Made by a program: the position numbers and the translations under genes. A DNA stretch of 64,000 nucleotides from Narthecium ossifragum (taxonomy: Eukaryota; Streptophyta; Magnoliopsida; Dioscoreales; Nartheciaceae): assembly GCA_963920575.1 (NCBI GenBank), contig OY986964.1, forward strand, positions 12,026,663-12,090,662. Direction: 5' to 3'. Positions 20,575 to 31,738 of the stretch are shown here, one piece after another. Positions within the stretch are counted from its first letter, which is position 1, and every line of letters begins with the position of its first letter. Under the pieces are notes generated by a model. That model saw only the letters and a list, made by a program, of their open reading frames with translations, had not been told where the DNA came from and made no database searches.

Positions 20575-22207
20575 CGACCCAGAAAACCCATCCGGGCCGG
20601 GGCATGAGGGGAAACCTACATTATTTACATCCGATACGGCGTGACAAATACATAAAGTGGAATAAATTTTGAACTTAAAGACTTCCAAGGGCATAAAGGT
20701 AAAACTAAATATTACATTGCGGAATAAAACTCAATCAAAAGAGGGAACATAATTTCATATATTAAACGTTAAGTACATCATCCTCAAAAGGTAACTTTAA
20801 ACAAAAGCTGTCAAAATATACATCTGTCCCTCTGAGACCTCAAACGCCTCCGGAAGTCAACGCGCCGCCAAGACCTGATCCAGCTGGAATTGCCGAGGAT
20901 GAGCTAATGCCTGCACCTGCAAACGCAGCCCGGGTAGGAGTGAGCAATAAGCTCAATAGGGTTCTACTCTACTCTACGTCGCACAGGAAAAAGGGGAAAC
21001 TACAAAGTCCCGGGTTTTGTCTCATCTGTAAGGGAAACTCATGTTACGTCCATCGCCTACCCCAGGACACGCGCTCTGTGACCTCAACTGTCAACAACTG
21101 TCCCTCTCAACCACCAAGCGCCCAACGCTGAACAACAAAGGGGTAGGACCCAGGGCAGCACGTAACTTCCCTTAACACAGATACTGAGCATGAGACGAGA
21201 ACTCTGGGCGATCTCTACACCTCAAATAACAGATGATAGCCAACTAGACCCATCCTCGAGAATACAGAGATTTGGCATAACAATCACGCCCTAGTCCTAG
21301 CTACCCAGCCACGGTCCTAGAGCTAGATCCGAGCTACCCGAGAGGCTCGGATCGGCGAAGACCCTATTCACCCGCACCCTAACCTTATGCTCTAATGCAA
21401 ACAAGATGCATGCCATGCTCAGGCACAGATAAAGAGATATAAGCATGCAACAATATGACATCAATTATACAGGGCTAGGCATAGCCTATAGCTAGCCAAA
21501 GGGGTGAGCATAGCAAGGGTCTCAAATACAGATAAGCTATACTAGCAATACAACGATTAGAGCAAAGCGATAAACACAGATATACAATAGTCTTCAGTGC
21601 TCTCTTGCACATGACAGGCTAAGATTCCACAGTTACCCCGCAGGTAACTGGCCAACAGCCAAGTGACAATAGCAATGGAGCCAATTTCGGCATTACAACG
21701 ACGTCCACAGCCGTCAACCGAAATTGCTACAAGGGGATACAACCCCGGCCAAGCCAACAAGCCACACATACAAGATATATATGATCTACCAGTACAACGG
21801 GTTATGCCCTCGGCACACGTCGGCTTTCAGTGGGGCTATTAATCAAAGCAGTAGATCTATACTAGGCATACAGGGCACACCTCCGGCCCATTTATACTAA
21901 ACATTCCCGGGGGTCGTCACTCCCCCGATTACCCATAAAACGATAAAACAATCACAAACTATATATATATATACACATATATATAGATATAGCATGCTCA
22001 TCGAGAAACTGCTTGAAAATCGGTAGAAATCGATAAACCGATTTGAAATACAACTTACAGCGTAATCCAGAGATAAACAAGTCAAAATCCCGATTAAAAT
22101 ATTATAATAATCCTTACATATCATCGGGAAAGCGACATGAGAAATTCGGGTCGAAAAGAAACCGAAAACATCAAATTCGGATCAATTAGACAAATCAACA
22201 TATAAAG

Positions 22208-22552
22208 GATCGATCATCTTACCCAAGATGATCGATCACTTACATGAGTGATCACTGTCAAGGAGATGATGATCGATCTTCCCTTCCAAGGACGATCGAT
22301 CTTCCTTAAGAGTGTTTCGTGCGTGGGAAGGAGGGATCGATCTTCTTTCACAAGACGATCGATCTTCCTTAAGATGGCGTTCTGTCTGGGAAAGACGGAT
22401 CGATCTTCTGGCAGCAGAAGATCGGTTTTCCTCAAACACACCCCCTGTCAAGAAGAGGAACGATCTTCTTGTCCCAAGAAGACCGATCTTCTTTAGACGG
22501 AGCAGAACACTAACAAACGAAAGATCGATCTTCTTCCCAAAGAAGATCGATC
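22208..22552. repeat. Six-unit palindromic hairpin array in LTR-A
   Basis: Units start at 22208, 22271, 22335, 22398, about 22459 and 22523, so the spacing is 61-64 bp. The best units are exactly 30 bp (22208-22237, 22335-22364, 22523-22552): GATCGATC, a 14-base inner inverted repeat such as ATCTTACCCAAGAT, then GATCGATC. Units 4 and 5 keep the inner stem but have lost parts of the outer palindrome. Spacers carry CTGTC motifs. Each unit folds as a 12-13-bp stem with a 4-base loop. Confidence 0.92.
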
Positions 22553-23474
22553 CTTCATATGTCGGCATGGAAGATGAATAGTGTCGGAAATCAATTTTCT
22601 TAGATTTAACCTATCAAAACATATCGAAATTAAACCAAACTTGGTAGGCATGTGCAGTTGGATGTGGGGAATCTAATGACACTAAGAAATCCAACTTTGG
22701 ATGATCAAATCCTTCGAATTAAATCAAATTATTCGAAAGCCGACGAAACCGATGAAAAACTGAATTTGTTGGATTTGATCTATCAAACGGCGAATGAATC
22801 CATTCAAACATTGCATGAAGGTCTATTTGATGGTGGGGAATTCATTCATGTTATAAAAACCAAACTCAGATCGTGAAATATCAGATCTGAGTCCAACCCC
22901 GTCGAAAAGCCGACAAAAATATGGAATTCATCCGAAAGAATACAGAAATGAAACCATAGCTAACTTCTAAACATGCTAAGGAGCAAGAATACCGAAAATC
23001 AAGACATTCCAATACATACAACAGTCAGAAAACACAAAAAGGCAATCCTAGGGTTACCATTTCACCAGAAATGGGTAGAAACACCTACATGTATAGACGT
23101 GCAGACGATCTACAAGATCTTCAAGTCCGATCGCTGTGGATCCACGCCGAAAAGCCACAGCCGAATCCCCACTCCGGCAGCCAACGAAGGAGAGAGGAAG
23201 AGAGAAAGAGAAGAAAGAGAAACAAAGAGAAAAGAGAAGGTTTAAATAGAAAGCTGGAATCGATCACAGCCGTCCGATTCGATCTCTCCCGATCGAGCTC
23301 TGATTTTCCGATCGGAAGCGCCCTTAAGGTTCTAATCAATCACATACACCAATCAAAGGCAGTGTGTGCAACGTGGGTGTGAAACTGACCACTAGGGAGC
23401 ATATTTACCAAAATGCCACTGGGGTCAAAAACAGCGATGCGATCAACCGATCGCATTCCAAGGCCAACTGAGCC

Positions 23475-25951
23475 TGTCACACCCCGCCCCAATTAAATAC
23501 AATTTATCCCAAAATTACTCAAAATTTTGGCATGACCCTTTGGCACGGGCACATGAGATCACAATTTACAACCTGTTAAAAGATACAAACCACACATCCT
23601 ATAACATTTTATCCAATATTTACAACATATTTCTTTCATTCATTCACATATTTCTTTCATTCATTCATGTACATAGGATTATAGTCATCAATTACATGAT
23701 TTAGCCACGAGACTACAATAAACAATTTTCCCAAATTCCAGCATATACAAAGCGTCAAATACATAAATTGAGAGTTAAAGGTAGAGTACAAAATAACCTT
23801 GGGGTACAGCCCACATCTCTCCACCTACTACAAAGCTAACTCTCAATTACTAAACACAAAATGACGCCTCGTCACTGCTGACCACCTCCCTGGGGTGTAC
23901 TGGTCTCGGGCCTACCACCTGCACAACAAAAACCCAAGGAAAAATGAGCTCAGAAACCCAGTAGGAGTCACCTGACACACTCTAGGACACTGGTGTACAC
24001 CCACCTATCCTAGTATACTGCCCAAGTATGGTCTGGCTAGTATGGGTAAGTCTTACATGCACAGCACCGCGTCTGGCCGCCAACGCTAGCCCATACCCCT
24101 ATAGACTCTATACCCGGTCCTAGTATACTAGTATAGGTACAACATCCTATACTAGCTTACTGATCCTAGTATGGTCTGGCTAGTCTGGGTAAGTCTTACA
24201 CGCACAGTCGCCGCGTCTGGCCGTCAATGCTCGCCCAGACCCCTATAGACTCTATACAGGCCTTAGTATACTACTATAGGTCCAACATCCTCAATCAGAT
24301 CAAATCCTCAAGTCAGATCCTCAAACAGATCAAATCCTCAAGTCAGGTCAAAGTCCTCGATCGACATACGGAGATGAAAATCCATCCGTCAAGTCATCGA
24401 CATAGCCCTAGACTCTGACTAGTCTAGCTACAGGACCTGACTAGATCCAACCACAACCTATCCTAAGACAAACCTGACATTCCTAGCATGTATGCACAAA
24501 TCACATAAATAATCGATCAATCAATAAAATGGTCAATTTAATCTCATTAAACATACATATAGGATATCATCATATATATAACATAACATGTCATAAATAA
24601 GCTTGTAATGGGCTCAACTCGCCCAACAAGCTCTAGCACAACAAATACATTATCATGACATACAATAGCATCGCATAAACATACAAGATTAATAAAGTAC
24701 ATACATAAATATAACATGGCATCAACATATTTATATAGCAAACAGAGCACAACAAATCCTAGGAGGTAACTCCTACCTCAAGGAAGCAATCCAAGCGTAA
24801 ACTCTAAGTCCAGGAACCAACGTCACGCTCCGATACTTGACGGCCGCTCAATCGATCACTTAAAGCACAAAAATCAAGATTATGATCAAGTAGAGCTCCA
24901 AACGCCGTTAAATCTACTAAAACAGGTAGAGTTTGGAAAACCGGTCGAAACGACATGAAGATCATCGAAATGGGACATCAGCGCTTCGCACACAGGGGCA
25001 TGCGCGACGACTCCGCCCACGGGTGGACCAGCCCCTCAGTGTTTCCAACGCGACGGAATCTGCCGCACCGACGACGGACTCCGCCGCGCCTGTGACGGAC
25101 TCTGCCGCGCTAGCGACGGAAACTGCCGTGTCTACGATGCGTCTGCGACGACCCAACCCCGGTGACGCGCACCCTTCCGCCAAGAAGGGCCGCCGGAGCT
25201 CCGTCGAAGCTCCACTGATCTCGGGCTTAACTGCCGGACAACCACCACTGTGAAGAGAGGGAAGAAGCTTGCTTGCTGCCCCAAACACCGGATCCCGAGG
25301 AAGATTAACGGCCACGGCCAGAGGAAGACCGGCCGGTTCTTCGCCGGAATCCATGGCAGGGATGAGGAGTAAGGTCCCCCCGGCATGGGAAAACTCCCAA
25401 ACAGGGCTCGGAGAGATATCCCGGACAACGGGGGTCCTTCGTTCGACGCTGCAGTCGCCGAGGGAGGTACTCAACGCCGTCCACGGTATCTTCTCCGGCG
25501 ACCCATCGCCGGAAAAACCACAAAACTCCAAACCCTCACCCAAACACTCCGGGAAACCTACAAAAACAACACGGAATCGAAGGATGGAGAAAGTAGAAGC
25601 TCACCTCCGACGAGAATGGGAAGAAATCTGGCGGAAAACTCCACTGGACCTTTACTTCCCAGTGAGCACCACTACCCCACCTCTCGATCTCTGTCTCTCT
25701 TCCTCGATCCCTTCCTTCCTCTCCAGCTCTCTCCAGATCTCTCTCTCTCTCGATCTCTTTCTCCCGATCTCTCTCAATCTCCCTCTATCTCTCTCTCGGG
25801 TTGGCAGCCAAAATGAAGAGAAGGAGAAGACTGGATTTGTCTAGAAGGGTGGGGGTGGTTTTTCCAGAAAACCCCCCGAAAAACACGAAATTACACGAAA
25901 GGTCCCCTAAATCTTACAGAAAAAACCCTTAAATGCAAATAGGTCCTTACA
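23475..25951 (-). mobile_element. Solo LTR nested in LTR-A (LTR-B)
   Basis: Starts TGTCACACCCCGCCCC at 23475 and ends GGTCCTTACA at 25951, 2477 bp. The flanks are GAGCC (23470-23474) and AAGCC (25952-25956), a duplication with one mismatch. Removing it restores an alignment of LTR-A to LTR-1. It lacks the GATCGATC array and instead has a 143-bp two-copy repeat (24001-24288). ORFs at 24933-25844 are LTR sequence with no motif I recognise. Confidence 0.82.
24001..24288. repeat. Two-copy 143-bp tandem repeat with paired arms (LTR-B)
   Basis: GTATGGTCTGGCTAGT starts at 24026 and again at 24169. Each copy has a long-range stem: GTATGGG/CCCATAC (24040-24046 with 24090-24096) and GTCTGGG/CCCAGAC (24183-24189 with 24234-24240). 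The one base that differs on the left arm is matched by a compensating change on the right. Each copy also holds GTAAGTCTTAC, a small perfect hairpin. Confidence 0.85.
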
Positions 25952-26025
25952 AAGCCATACCACAAAACAAGACTCTGGACCTAACGCGGTTGGACAGGGC
26001 TGGAGGTACAGGTGCTCACAAGGCA

Positions 26026-26204
26026 GCTTGGACCGCACTAATCTCCATAGGAAGAACTTCACCTGCGGCCCTGCCGGTGCGCGCCACACCCAAAACCACA
26101 AGTACTGTAGATCGTCCACCTCCGGGCCTATAGTTTGAATAGATTCTAGGTACTTGTAGCAGGCGGAGGACGTAATCCTCCCCGTCGCACTACCCAACCA
26201 TTGA
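26026..26204 (-). pseudogene. LINE ORF2: zinc-binding (zf-RVT) domain, first half
   Basis: The minus strand reads GSATGRITSSACYKYLES and WRAPAGPQVKFFLWRLVRSK, the usual start of a plant zf-RVT domain (W/F-L-W-R...LP). It lies between LTR-A on the left and LTR-C on the right. Joining to 36946 rightward, with one copy of the ATTRA duplication, keeps the frame open. Confidence 0.8.
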
Positions 26205-26581
26205 TGTCGCTCAAATGTGTCTCACACAGCGCTCGCGATGCAGTACAACATAAGATAGGTCGATCCTATAGAGAGACAACCAGAAAGGATCTAGAAACAC
26301 AGATAACAATCTATCGAAAACGATCAAGAGCGTAAGAGTTTAAAAATTTAGATCGAAGATTTAATGGTGATGCGAGATTAACAAAAGAAATCATGGATGA
26401 GGCTAGGCTTCAGGAATCCCTCGCTCGAACTTGGGTTTTTCTCATATCGATGGTACATGCAATACTCAGTCGAGGGATTCATATCCCAATCAACGCAGCT
26501 GGAAGATATGGAATTATGCACCTAGCATAATATGGTTGTCTCTTCGTATGATCATGTCTTTCTCGTTACAGCCCTAACTAC

Positions 26582-28011
26582 TGATGAGTCACTAAATGTT
26601 CATGATTAAACCCCTTAACTTAGCTTTGTTAGGCCTAGAGTGTTTGTATTTGATAGCTTGTTAGTTGATTTCAGGTTTGATCATGCTTTGAGGAGAAATG
26701 CAAGAAATTCGATTAATATGCTGAAATACACTGCTCTGTCGACTGTTAGCACAATATTCACCAGATATTATCCTTAAGTCCAAATATTCTGAAATTTGGG
26801 TAACATCTAGAAGACATCAAGATGTACAACTTTCATGTTGAACACTTTCAGAGATTCCAGATGAATTGATAGCAGTTTTGAAGAAGATGGAGATATTTAG
26901 CTGCTGGAAGACTGGTCAATCGACGCTCGGGAGAATATTCGTCAAATATTCTAGATAAGTTCAAATATTACAAACTCTTTGGAAGAAGACAGAAGACTTC
27001 CAAATCTACATCTTTTGTGTTGGACTCATTCTCAAAATCCGAACTGGTTGAGCCCAGTCGCGATTAGAAGAAGCTGTTAGGGTTGGACCAGGAATTCCGA
27101 GTTGCACTTGAGGTCTAACTTAACCTTGAAACCCTAATCCGGGAATTAAGATATAAAAAGGGCTTTGTGGCTGGAAAACCAGAGGCCTCCATAGAGAGAA
27201 AAAGAGGGATTCAGATTGGAGAAGAAGACGGAGATGTGGTGTGGATCCCTAACCTTCTTCATCGAATACATGGATCTCATCCAAAAGATGAGTGGCTAAT
27301 CTTCTAGTTCTAGGGATTTCATGAAACTCTAGTGTAACTTTTTGTATTTTCTAGTTGATTCTTGTATTTCTTTCTCATAGACATGATCTTATGGATTTGA
27401 ATTTATTGATAATGGAGTTGATGGAAGTATTTCCCTTGACGTATTTTGTGTCCTACTTGATTGCTGTGCTTGATGGTAGAGTTCCATAAGATGGTTTTCA
27501 TGTGGTTTTTGACATGCTTTTGAGATAATCTATGCTAAGTAAAGATAGATTGTACTTAGGTTAAGTCCGAAGATAATCTATGCTACACGAAGATAGGTTA
27601 TGCCTTAGGTAGTCATTAACTTTCTTTTAGGGTTTCATGTGAGCTTAAGAAGCCATGATTCCATAATGTCTAGAGAAGAAGCAAGATGATAGCTAGAGGA
27701 TACAGGAAGTAAAGCTAGAGTGGATTGAGGGATCCCTAGGTTGTTTCTCTCATTGATCTACTTCAACCTTTTCATTGCTTTTTCAGTAGTTTAATTCCTT
27801 AGATAACAAAACCATTGAAACTCCTTTTCTTCGCTTTAGGATTTGAGTTTAGAGATTTAATTTGATTTCTTCTTTTGTTAAACAATCTTTTCCTGTGGTT
27901 CGACTCCGGATCTCACCACTGTTCTACGTTTGTAGAGTAGTATTGATTGAAGGATTATAAATTCTAAATTGCGTTTTGCATCTGATTTAACGACGCATTT
28001 GCGAGCGATCA
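26582..28011 (+). repeat. 5' LTR of the Athila-like element
   Basis: Starts TGATGAGTCACT and ends GAGCGATCA. A TATA box GATATAAAAAG lies near 27150-27160. No GATCGATC hairpin array is inside it, but CGATCG-type palindromes occur just downstream, at 28215-28290. Confidence 0.92.
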
Positions 28012-28014
28012 ATT

Positions 28015-28036
28015 TTTGGCGCCGTTGCCGGGGAAA
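28015..28036 (+). promoter_or_regulatory. Primer-binding site of the Athila-like element
   Basis: TGGCGCCGTTGCCGGGG lies 5 bases after the LTR end. This is the primer site typical of plant Athila/Tat-type elements, reported as complementary to the 3' end of tRNA-Asp. Confidence 0.85.
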
Positions 28037-28408
28037 CATTTTGATTTTTCAAAGAAGTTTCTGATTTTTCTCTTTGCTCTTTTTTTAGGCATAGTTAGGT
28101 TTTTATTTTCAGTTATTTTTCGTTTATTTTTAGGAATTTTTCTGACAATTCTAGGGATTTTCGTAGCATTAAAGCAACAGTTTTTTGGAGAAGAAGCTTT
28201 CTGCAACTCGGATTACCGACCGATCGGGCTACCAGGCGAGCAATCGGAAGGCCTACGGATCGATCGGCCATCTTCTCGATTGATCGGACGCGCGTCACTC
28301 AGGTACGTTTTCTTCACCTAAACTTGTGCTTTTTGCTGTGGCATTCCGTGGTTTTCTCCTCTCCTCCGAATAGTCTGTTTTCTTTTTCTCTTTTTGGTGT
28401 GATCTTGT

Positions 28409-31400
28409 ATGCAAGGCAGACGATCCCTACATAATCCGTTGGAACCTTTGGATCTAGAAATAGAGACCACACTTCGAGCTGCTAGAACCTTAGCACAAAA
28501 ATCTCTAGATAACTATCAGGAAGCCATAAGCAACTTGCAATCCTTACTGGCTGAACACGAGGAACATGTCATTGACCCTAATGATAATATGGGTAGGGGT
28601 GGAAATGATCACAATAATAGAGAAGTTCCAATTAGGAATCACTTCTTACCTGGACCTTATACCTATGCTTCTTGTATCAACCCACCTACCATCAATGCTA
28701 CCCATAATGAGATTAAGCCTAACTGGATTACAGCCTTACCTTTTTTTTATGGGCGTGAGAATGAGGATCCCTATGGACACATTGCTAGCTTTCTTGAAAT
28801 CCTTTCTATGTTCAAACTTCAGCATTTTAATGATGATGCCTTTAGACTCAAACTCTTCCCTTTTTCTTTGAAAGATAAGGCTAAACATTGGCTCCAAACC
28901 TTAGCTCCAAATTCGATTTCAACATGGGACCAACTTCAGAATGCTTTCCTTAAGAAATATTTCCCGATCATTAAAACTCAAAATTATCGAACCATGATTA
29001 TCTCTTTTAAGCAAAATGAAGATGAGATGTTTCATGAAGCTTGGGAAAGGTTTAAGGATCTTCTTAGAGAGTGTCCCCATCATGAGGTACCTGAGTGGCA
29101 GTTAGCCCATTCATTTTATAATGGTCTTAATGATCGTTATAGGATAATGGTCGAAGCTTGCTGCGGGGGTGTTGTTCTTAGTAAGCCATGGACTGCCCTT
29201 TGGGAAATGTATGACAATCTTGCTGAAAATTCACAACACAATGCCTCAGTCTCTAGGAGTTGGTCTACCACTGTTCGTAATTCTCGGGGAATTCATGAAA
29301 TTTCTGAAGTCCAAAGTCTCTCCGCACAAGTAGCCCTCCTAACTAAAGACTTAAACCAGTTTAAAACAAGCCAATCTCTTGCTCAACAATTGCCTAATAC
29401 TTCTCTTGAAATATGTGCCCTTTGCCTTAATTCTGGTCATCATATCACTGATTGTCATCTGGCCCCCAATTTCCCTGACTTTGTTCAGGAACAAGTTAAT
29501 GCAACTTATGATTTTTCCAAACCTCAGAACAACCCTTATTCGAATACCTATAATCCAGGTTGGAGAAATCATCCTAATTTTAGTTGGAAGCCACAACCGT
29601 CAAGTAACTTTCAAGGGCAAAACAATCCAGCTAATACTTCTACTCTCAAGTACCCACCTAAATCTTTTGCATATCCAAACCCTGGGTACTCTTCACATTA
29701 TCCACAGAATACCTCTCAACCTCCTCCTCCTAAATCATCAACTGAGCCCACTTTAAATTCAATCATGAGTACACTTTTAGAGATGAGAGGTGATTTCAAT
29801 AGGGACATGTCATCCATGAAGGTCGAAATTTCAACTGTCAAAAGTGATGTCTCCTTGTTGACAAACAATTTATCTTCAACGATTCAATCCGTATCAAATT
29901 TAGAAAAACAAGTTGGGCAGCTATCTAACAACATGGCTAGAAGAGAGGAAGGGCACCTACCGAGTCAACCTTTACCCAATCCAAGAGGCCTACACCACGT
30001 AGAAAGCCAAAATTTTGAAAGTGCCAAGGCCGTAGTGACCCTTAGAAGTGGAAAAACCGTTGACAATCATGTAGGGGAACGAACATGTACCGATCGATTG
30101 GACACAGTTCCGATAGATCGGCCGTCAGACGACCGATCGGTATTCCAACCGATCGATCGGACGGACGGTGGTGACCCAGACAACCCACTTGATTCCAACC
30201 TCTCTGATTCTAGGGAATCTAACCCTTTCAAGTATACACCTAGGGTACCCTTTCCTGCGGCCCTTAAGGATCCCTATCCAACTATCAAAGCCCGAAGAGC
30301 TGTAGAGGACGCCCTTGAAATCTTCAAACAGGTCAACATCAACATACCATTGCTTCATGCCATTCGTCAAATCCCTTCATATGCCAAATTTCTGAAGGAT
30401 CTGTGCACTCATAAACGCCAGACAAAACCCAACAGAGACAAGAAAATCCTTTTACCTGAACAAGTTAGTTCGATTTTGAGACATGACACGCCACCCAAAT
30501 TAAAGGACCCTGGTACCCCTACCATACCCTGTTGCATAGGAGACTACCTGATTGATGGTGCCCTTCTTGACCTAGGAGCCAGTGTTAACATTTTGCCCTA
30601 CTACCTTTATAAGGAATTTGGGATGGAAGAACTTAAACAGACATCAGTGATTTTGCAATTAGCTGACAGGTCCATTAAGACACCTAGAGGTATAGTAGAA
30701 GATGTTTTAGTTAAAGTGGATAATTTTTTCTTTCCGGTTGACTTTGTTGTCTTAGATATGGAACCTGTTGTCCACTGCAAAAAGACTGTACCCATTATTT
30801 TAGGACATCCGTTTTTGGCCACTGCTAATGCCTGCATAAATTGTCGAACTGGTGTGATGGATGTTTCTTTTGGTAATATGCATGTTAAATTGAATATCTT
30901 TAAGACTGCATGTTTGCCTGAACATGAGAATGAATGCTTTCATGTTGATAGTTTGACGGACTGCTATGATGATAAGTCTCATGTCATAATGAATGATAGA
31001 TTGCCTACAATTTGGGATGAATACGATTTTGGTTATAATGATTATGATCTTAAACTGTATGATGATAAATTGCCTATAATCTGGGATGAGTATGATTCTG
31101 AGGATGATGATGTTGAATTAAAGAATGAAATTTTGCTTGATATTTTGAATGACTATGCTTCTGACTCTGATGAGGATGTTAATCGGGACACTGCACAATC
31201 GAAATATGATATCAAAACACACATCTTGCCCGACCAATCACTCGATCGGCATACTGTGGAGACAAAAACTATTTCTGGGATGGTTGAACCCCTTTCCCCG
31301 CTATCTTTTACTCCCACACCTGTGATAGATACGGGCCAATTGTGTGCTTATTATGCCGACACTCACCTTTGCACAGATGCGGCAGTATATCCTAAGGTTG

Positions 31401-31738
31401 AGCCACCTCCTCTTTTCTCTATATCTGCACCATCATCACTGCTTTCACCGCGTCTTTTATCTATATTTGACCTTTCACTTCCGGTTCACCCGATTGATAG
31501 TTTCACTATTCTGGAGGACACATACTGTAGACCGGGGTGCAAGATGAAACATGACGATAGGTTGCCTTTTATAGAGGGTGGGGTCTCTAGTTCTCTTGTT
31601 GGGAGGAAAAACTTTGTTAGCCTACATCATCAACTACTTGATTTATTGTGGGGTTGGGTTTGGTTTCAAGCATTATATGGAGGAAATTATTTTAAGTGGG
31701 GTGATCGATTCCATCATTTAGACGGATCCATGCTATAA
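28409..31738 (+). CDS. gag-pro: Athila-type gag-protease polyprotein (1109 residues)
   Basis: Capsid and protease polyprotein of the Athila-like element, fully open. Retrotransposon gag domain is at about residues 105-255 (WLQTLAPNSISTWDQLQNAF, LKKYFPI). A zinc knuckle C336-x2-C339-x4-H344-x4-C349 follows, then a Pro/Asn-rich linker. The aspartic protease has its active-site region at D721 (LLDLGASVNILP), with DLGAS instead of DSGAS, usual for Athila-like elements, and a later IILGHPFL. After the protease comes an acidic region with an imperfect repeat of (K/R)LPxIWDEYD, then a tail of unknown role; no reverse transcriptase follows. Around residues 555-590 the coding DNA holds a cluster of CGATCG palindromes (30085-30165), as in the LTR arrays. 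Confidence 0.92.
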   Translation: MQGRRSLHNPLEPLDLEIETTLRAARTLAQKSLDNYQEAISNLQSLLAEHEEHVIDPNDNMGRGGNDHNNREVPIRNHFLPGPYTYASCINPPTINATHNEIKPNWITALPFFYGRENEDPYGHIASFLEILSMFKLQHFNDDAFRLKLFPFSLKDKAKHWLQTLAPNSISTWDQLQNAFLKKYFPIIKTQNYRTMIISFKQNEDEMFHEAWERFKDLLRECPHHEVPEWQLAHSFYNGLNDRYRIMVEACCGGVVLSKPWTALWEMYDNLAENSQHNASVSRSWSTTVRNSRGIHEISEVQSLSAQVALLTKDLNQFKTSQSLAQQLPNTSLEICALCLNSGHHITDCHLAPNFPDFVQEQVNATYDFSKPQNNPYSNTYNPGWRNHPNFSWKPQPSSNFQGQNNPANTSTLKYPPKSFAYPNPGYSSHYPQNTSQPPPPKSSTEPTLNSIMSTLLEMRGDFNRDMSSMKVEISTVKSDVSLLTNNLSSTIQSVSNLEKQVGQLSNNMARREEGHLPSQPLPNPRGLHHVESQNFESAKAVVTLRSGKTVDNHVGERTCTDRLDTVPIDRPSDDRSVFQPIDRTDGGDPDNPLDSNLSDSRESNPFKYTPRVPFPAALKDPYPTIKARRAVEDALEIFKQVNINIPLLHAIRQIPSYAKFLKDLCTHKRQTKPNRDKKILLPEQVSSILRHDTPPKLKDPGTPTIPCCIGDYLIDGALLDLGASVNILPYYLYKEFGMEELKQTSVILQLADRSIKTPRGIVEDVLVKVDNFFFPVDFVVLDMEPVVHCKKTVPIILGHPFLATANACINCRTGVMDVSFGNMHVKLNIFKTACLPEHENECFHVDSLTDCYDDKSHVIMNDRLPTIWDEYDFGYNDYDLKLYDDKLPIIWDEYDSEDDDVELKNEILLDILNDYASDSDEDVNRDTAQSKYDIKTHILPDQSLDRHTVETKTISGMVEPLSPLSFTPTPVIDTGQLCAYYADTHLCTDAAVYPKVEPPPLFSISAPSSLLSPRLLSIFDLSLPVHPIDSFTILEDTYCRPGCKMKHDDRLPFIEGGVSSSLVGRKNFVSLHHQLLDLLWGWVWFQALYGGNYFKWGDRFHHLDGSML

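Larger units (their letters stand above)
20575..26020 (-). mobile_element. Solo LTR (LTR-A) interrupted by a nested solo LTR
   Basis: Outer ends: TGTCACACCCCGACCC at 20575 and, on the minus strand, TGTGAGCACCTG from 26020. Exact 5-bp duplications AGGCA flank it (20570-20574 and 26021-26025). LTR-A itself is 20575-23474 plus 25957-26020, about 2.96 kb. LTR-1 sequence aligns directly across the gap. It sits in the LINE zf-RVT domain. Its minus-strand TATA (TCTATTTAAA, 23250-23241) lies about 700-1040 bp upstream of a six-unit hairpin array. Confidence 0.88.

Noticed and set aside
20302..20694. Stand-alone zinc-finger gene (130 codons, minus)
   Set aside because: Its second part is the zf-RVT domain of the split LINE; the first part (20575-20694) is LTR-A sequence.
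22208..22552. CRISPR array (regular repeats and spacers)
   Set aside because: The regular spacing resembles one, but the host is a plant, the array lies inside an LTR, units are themselves palindromic and variable, spacers are related to each other, and there are no cas genes.
24933..25844. ORFs of 106-193 codons as genes
   Set aside because: They lie wholly inside LTR-B, overlap one another in several frames and have no recognisable motif.
20575..26020. A single retrotransposon with unlike LTRs
   Set aside because: LTR-B has its own 5-bp duplication inside LTR-A, and LTR-1 aligns across the gap, so it is two nested solo LTRs.
25907..26197. Stand-alone gene (96 codons, minus)
   Set aside because: It is the first half of the LINE zf-RVT domain followed by out-of-context LTR-A sequence.
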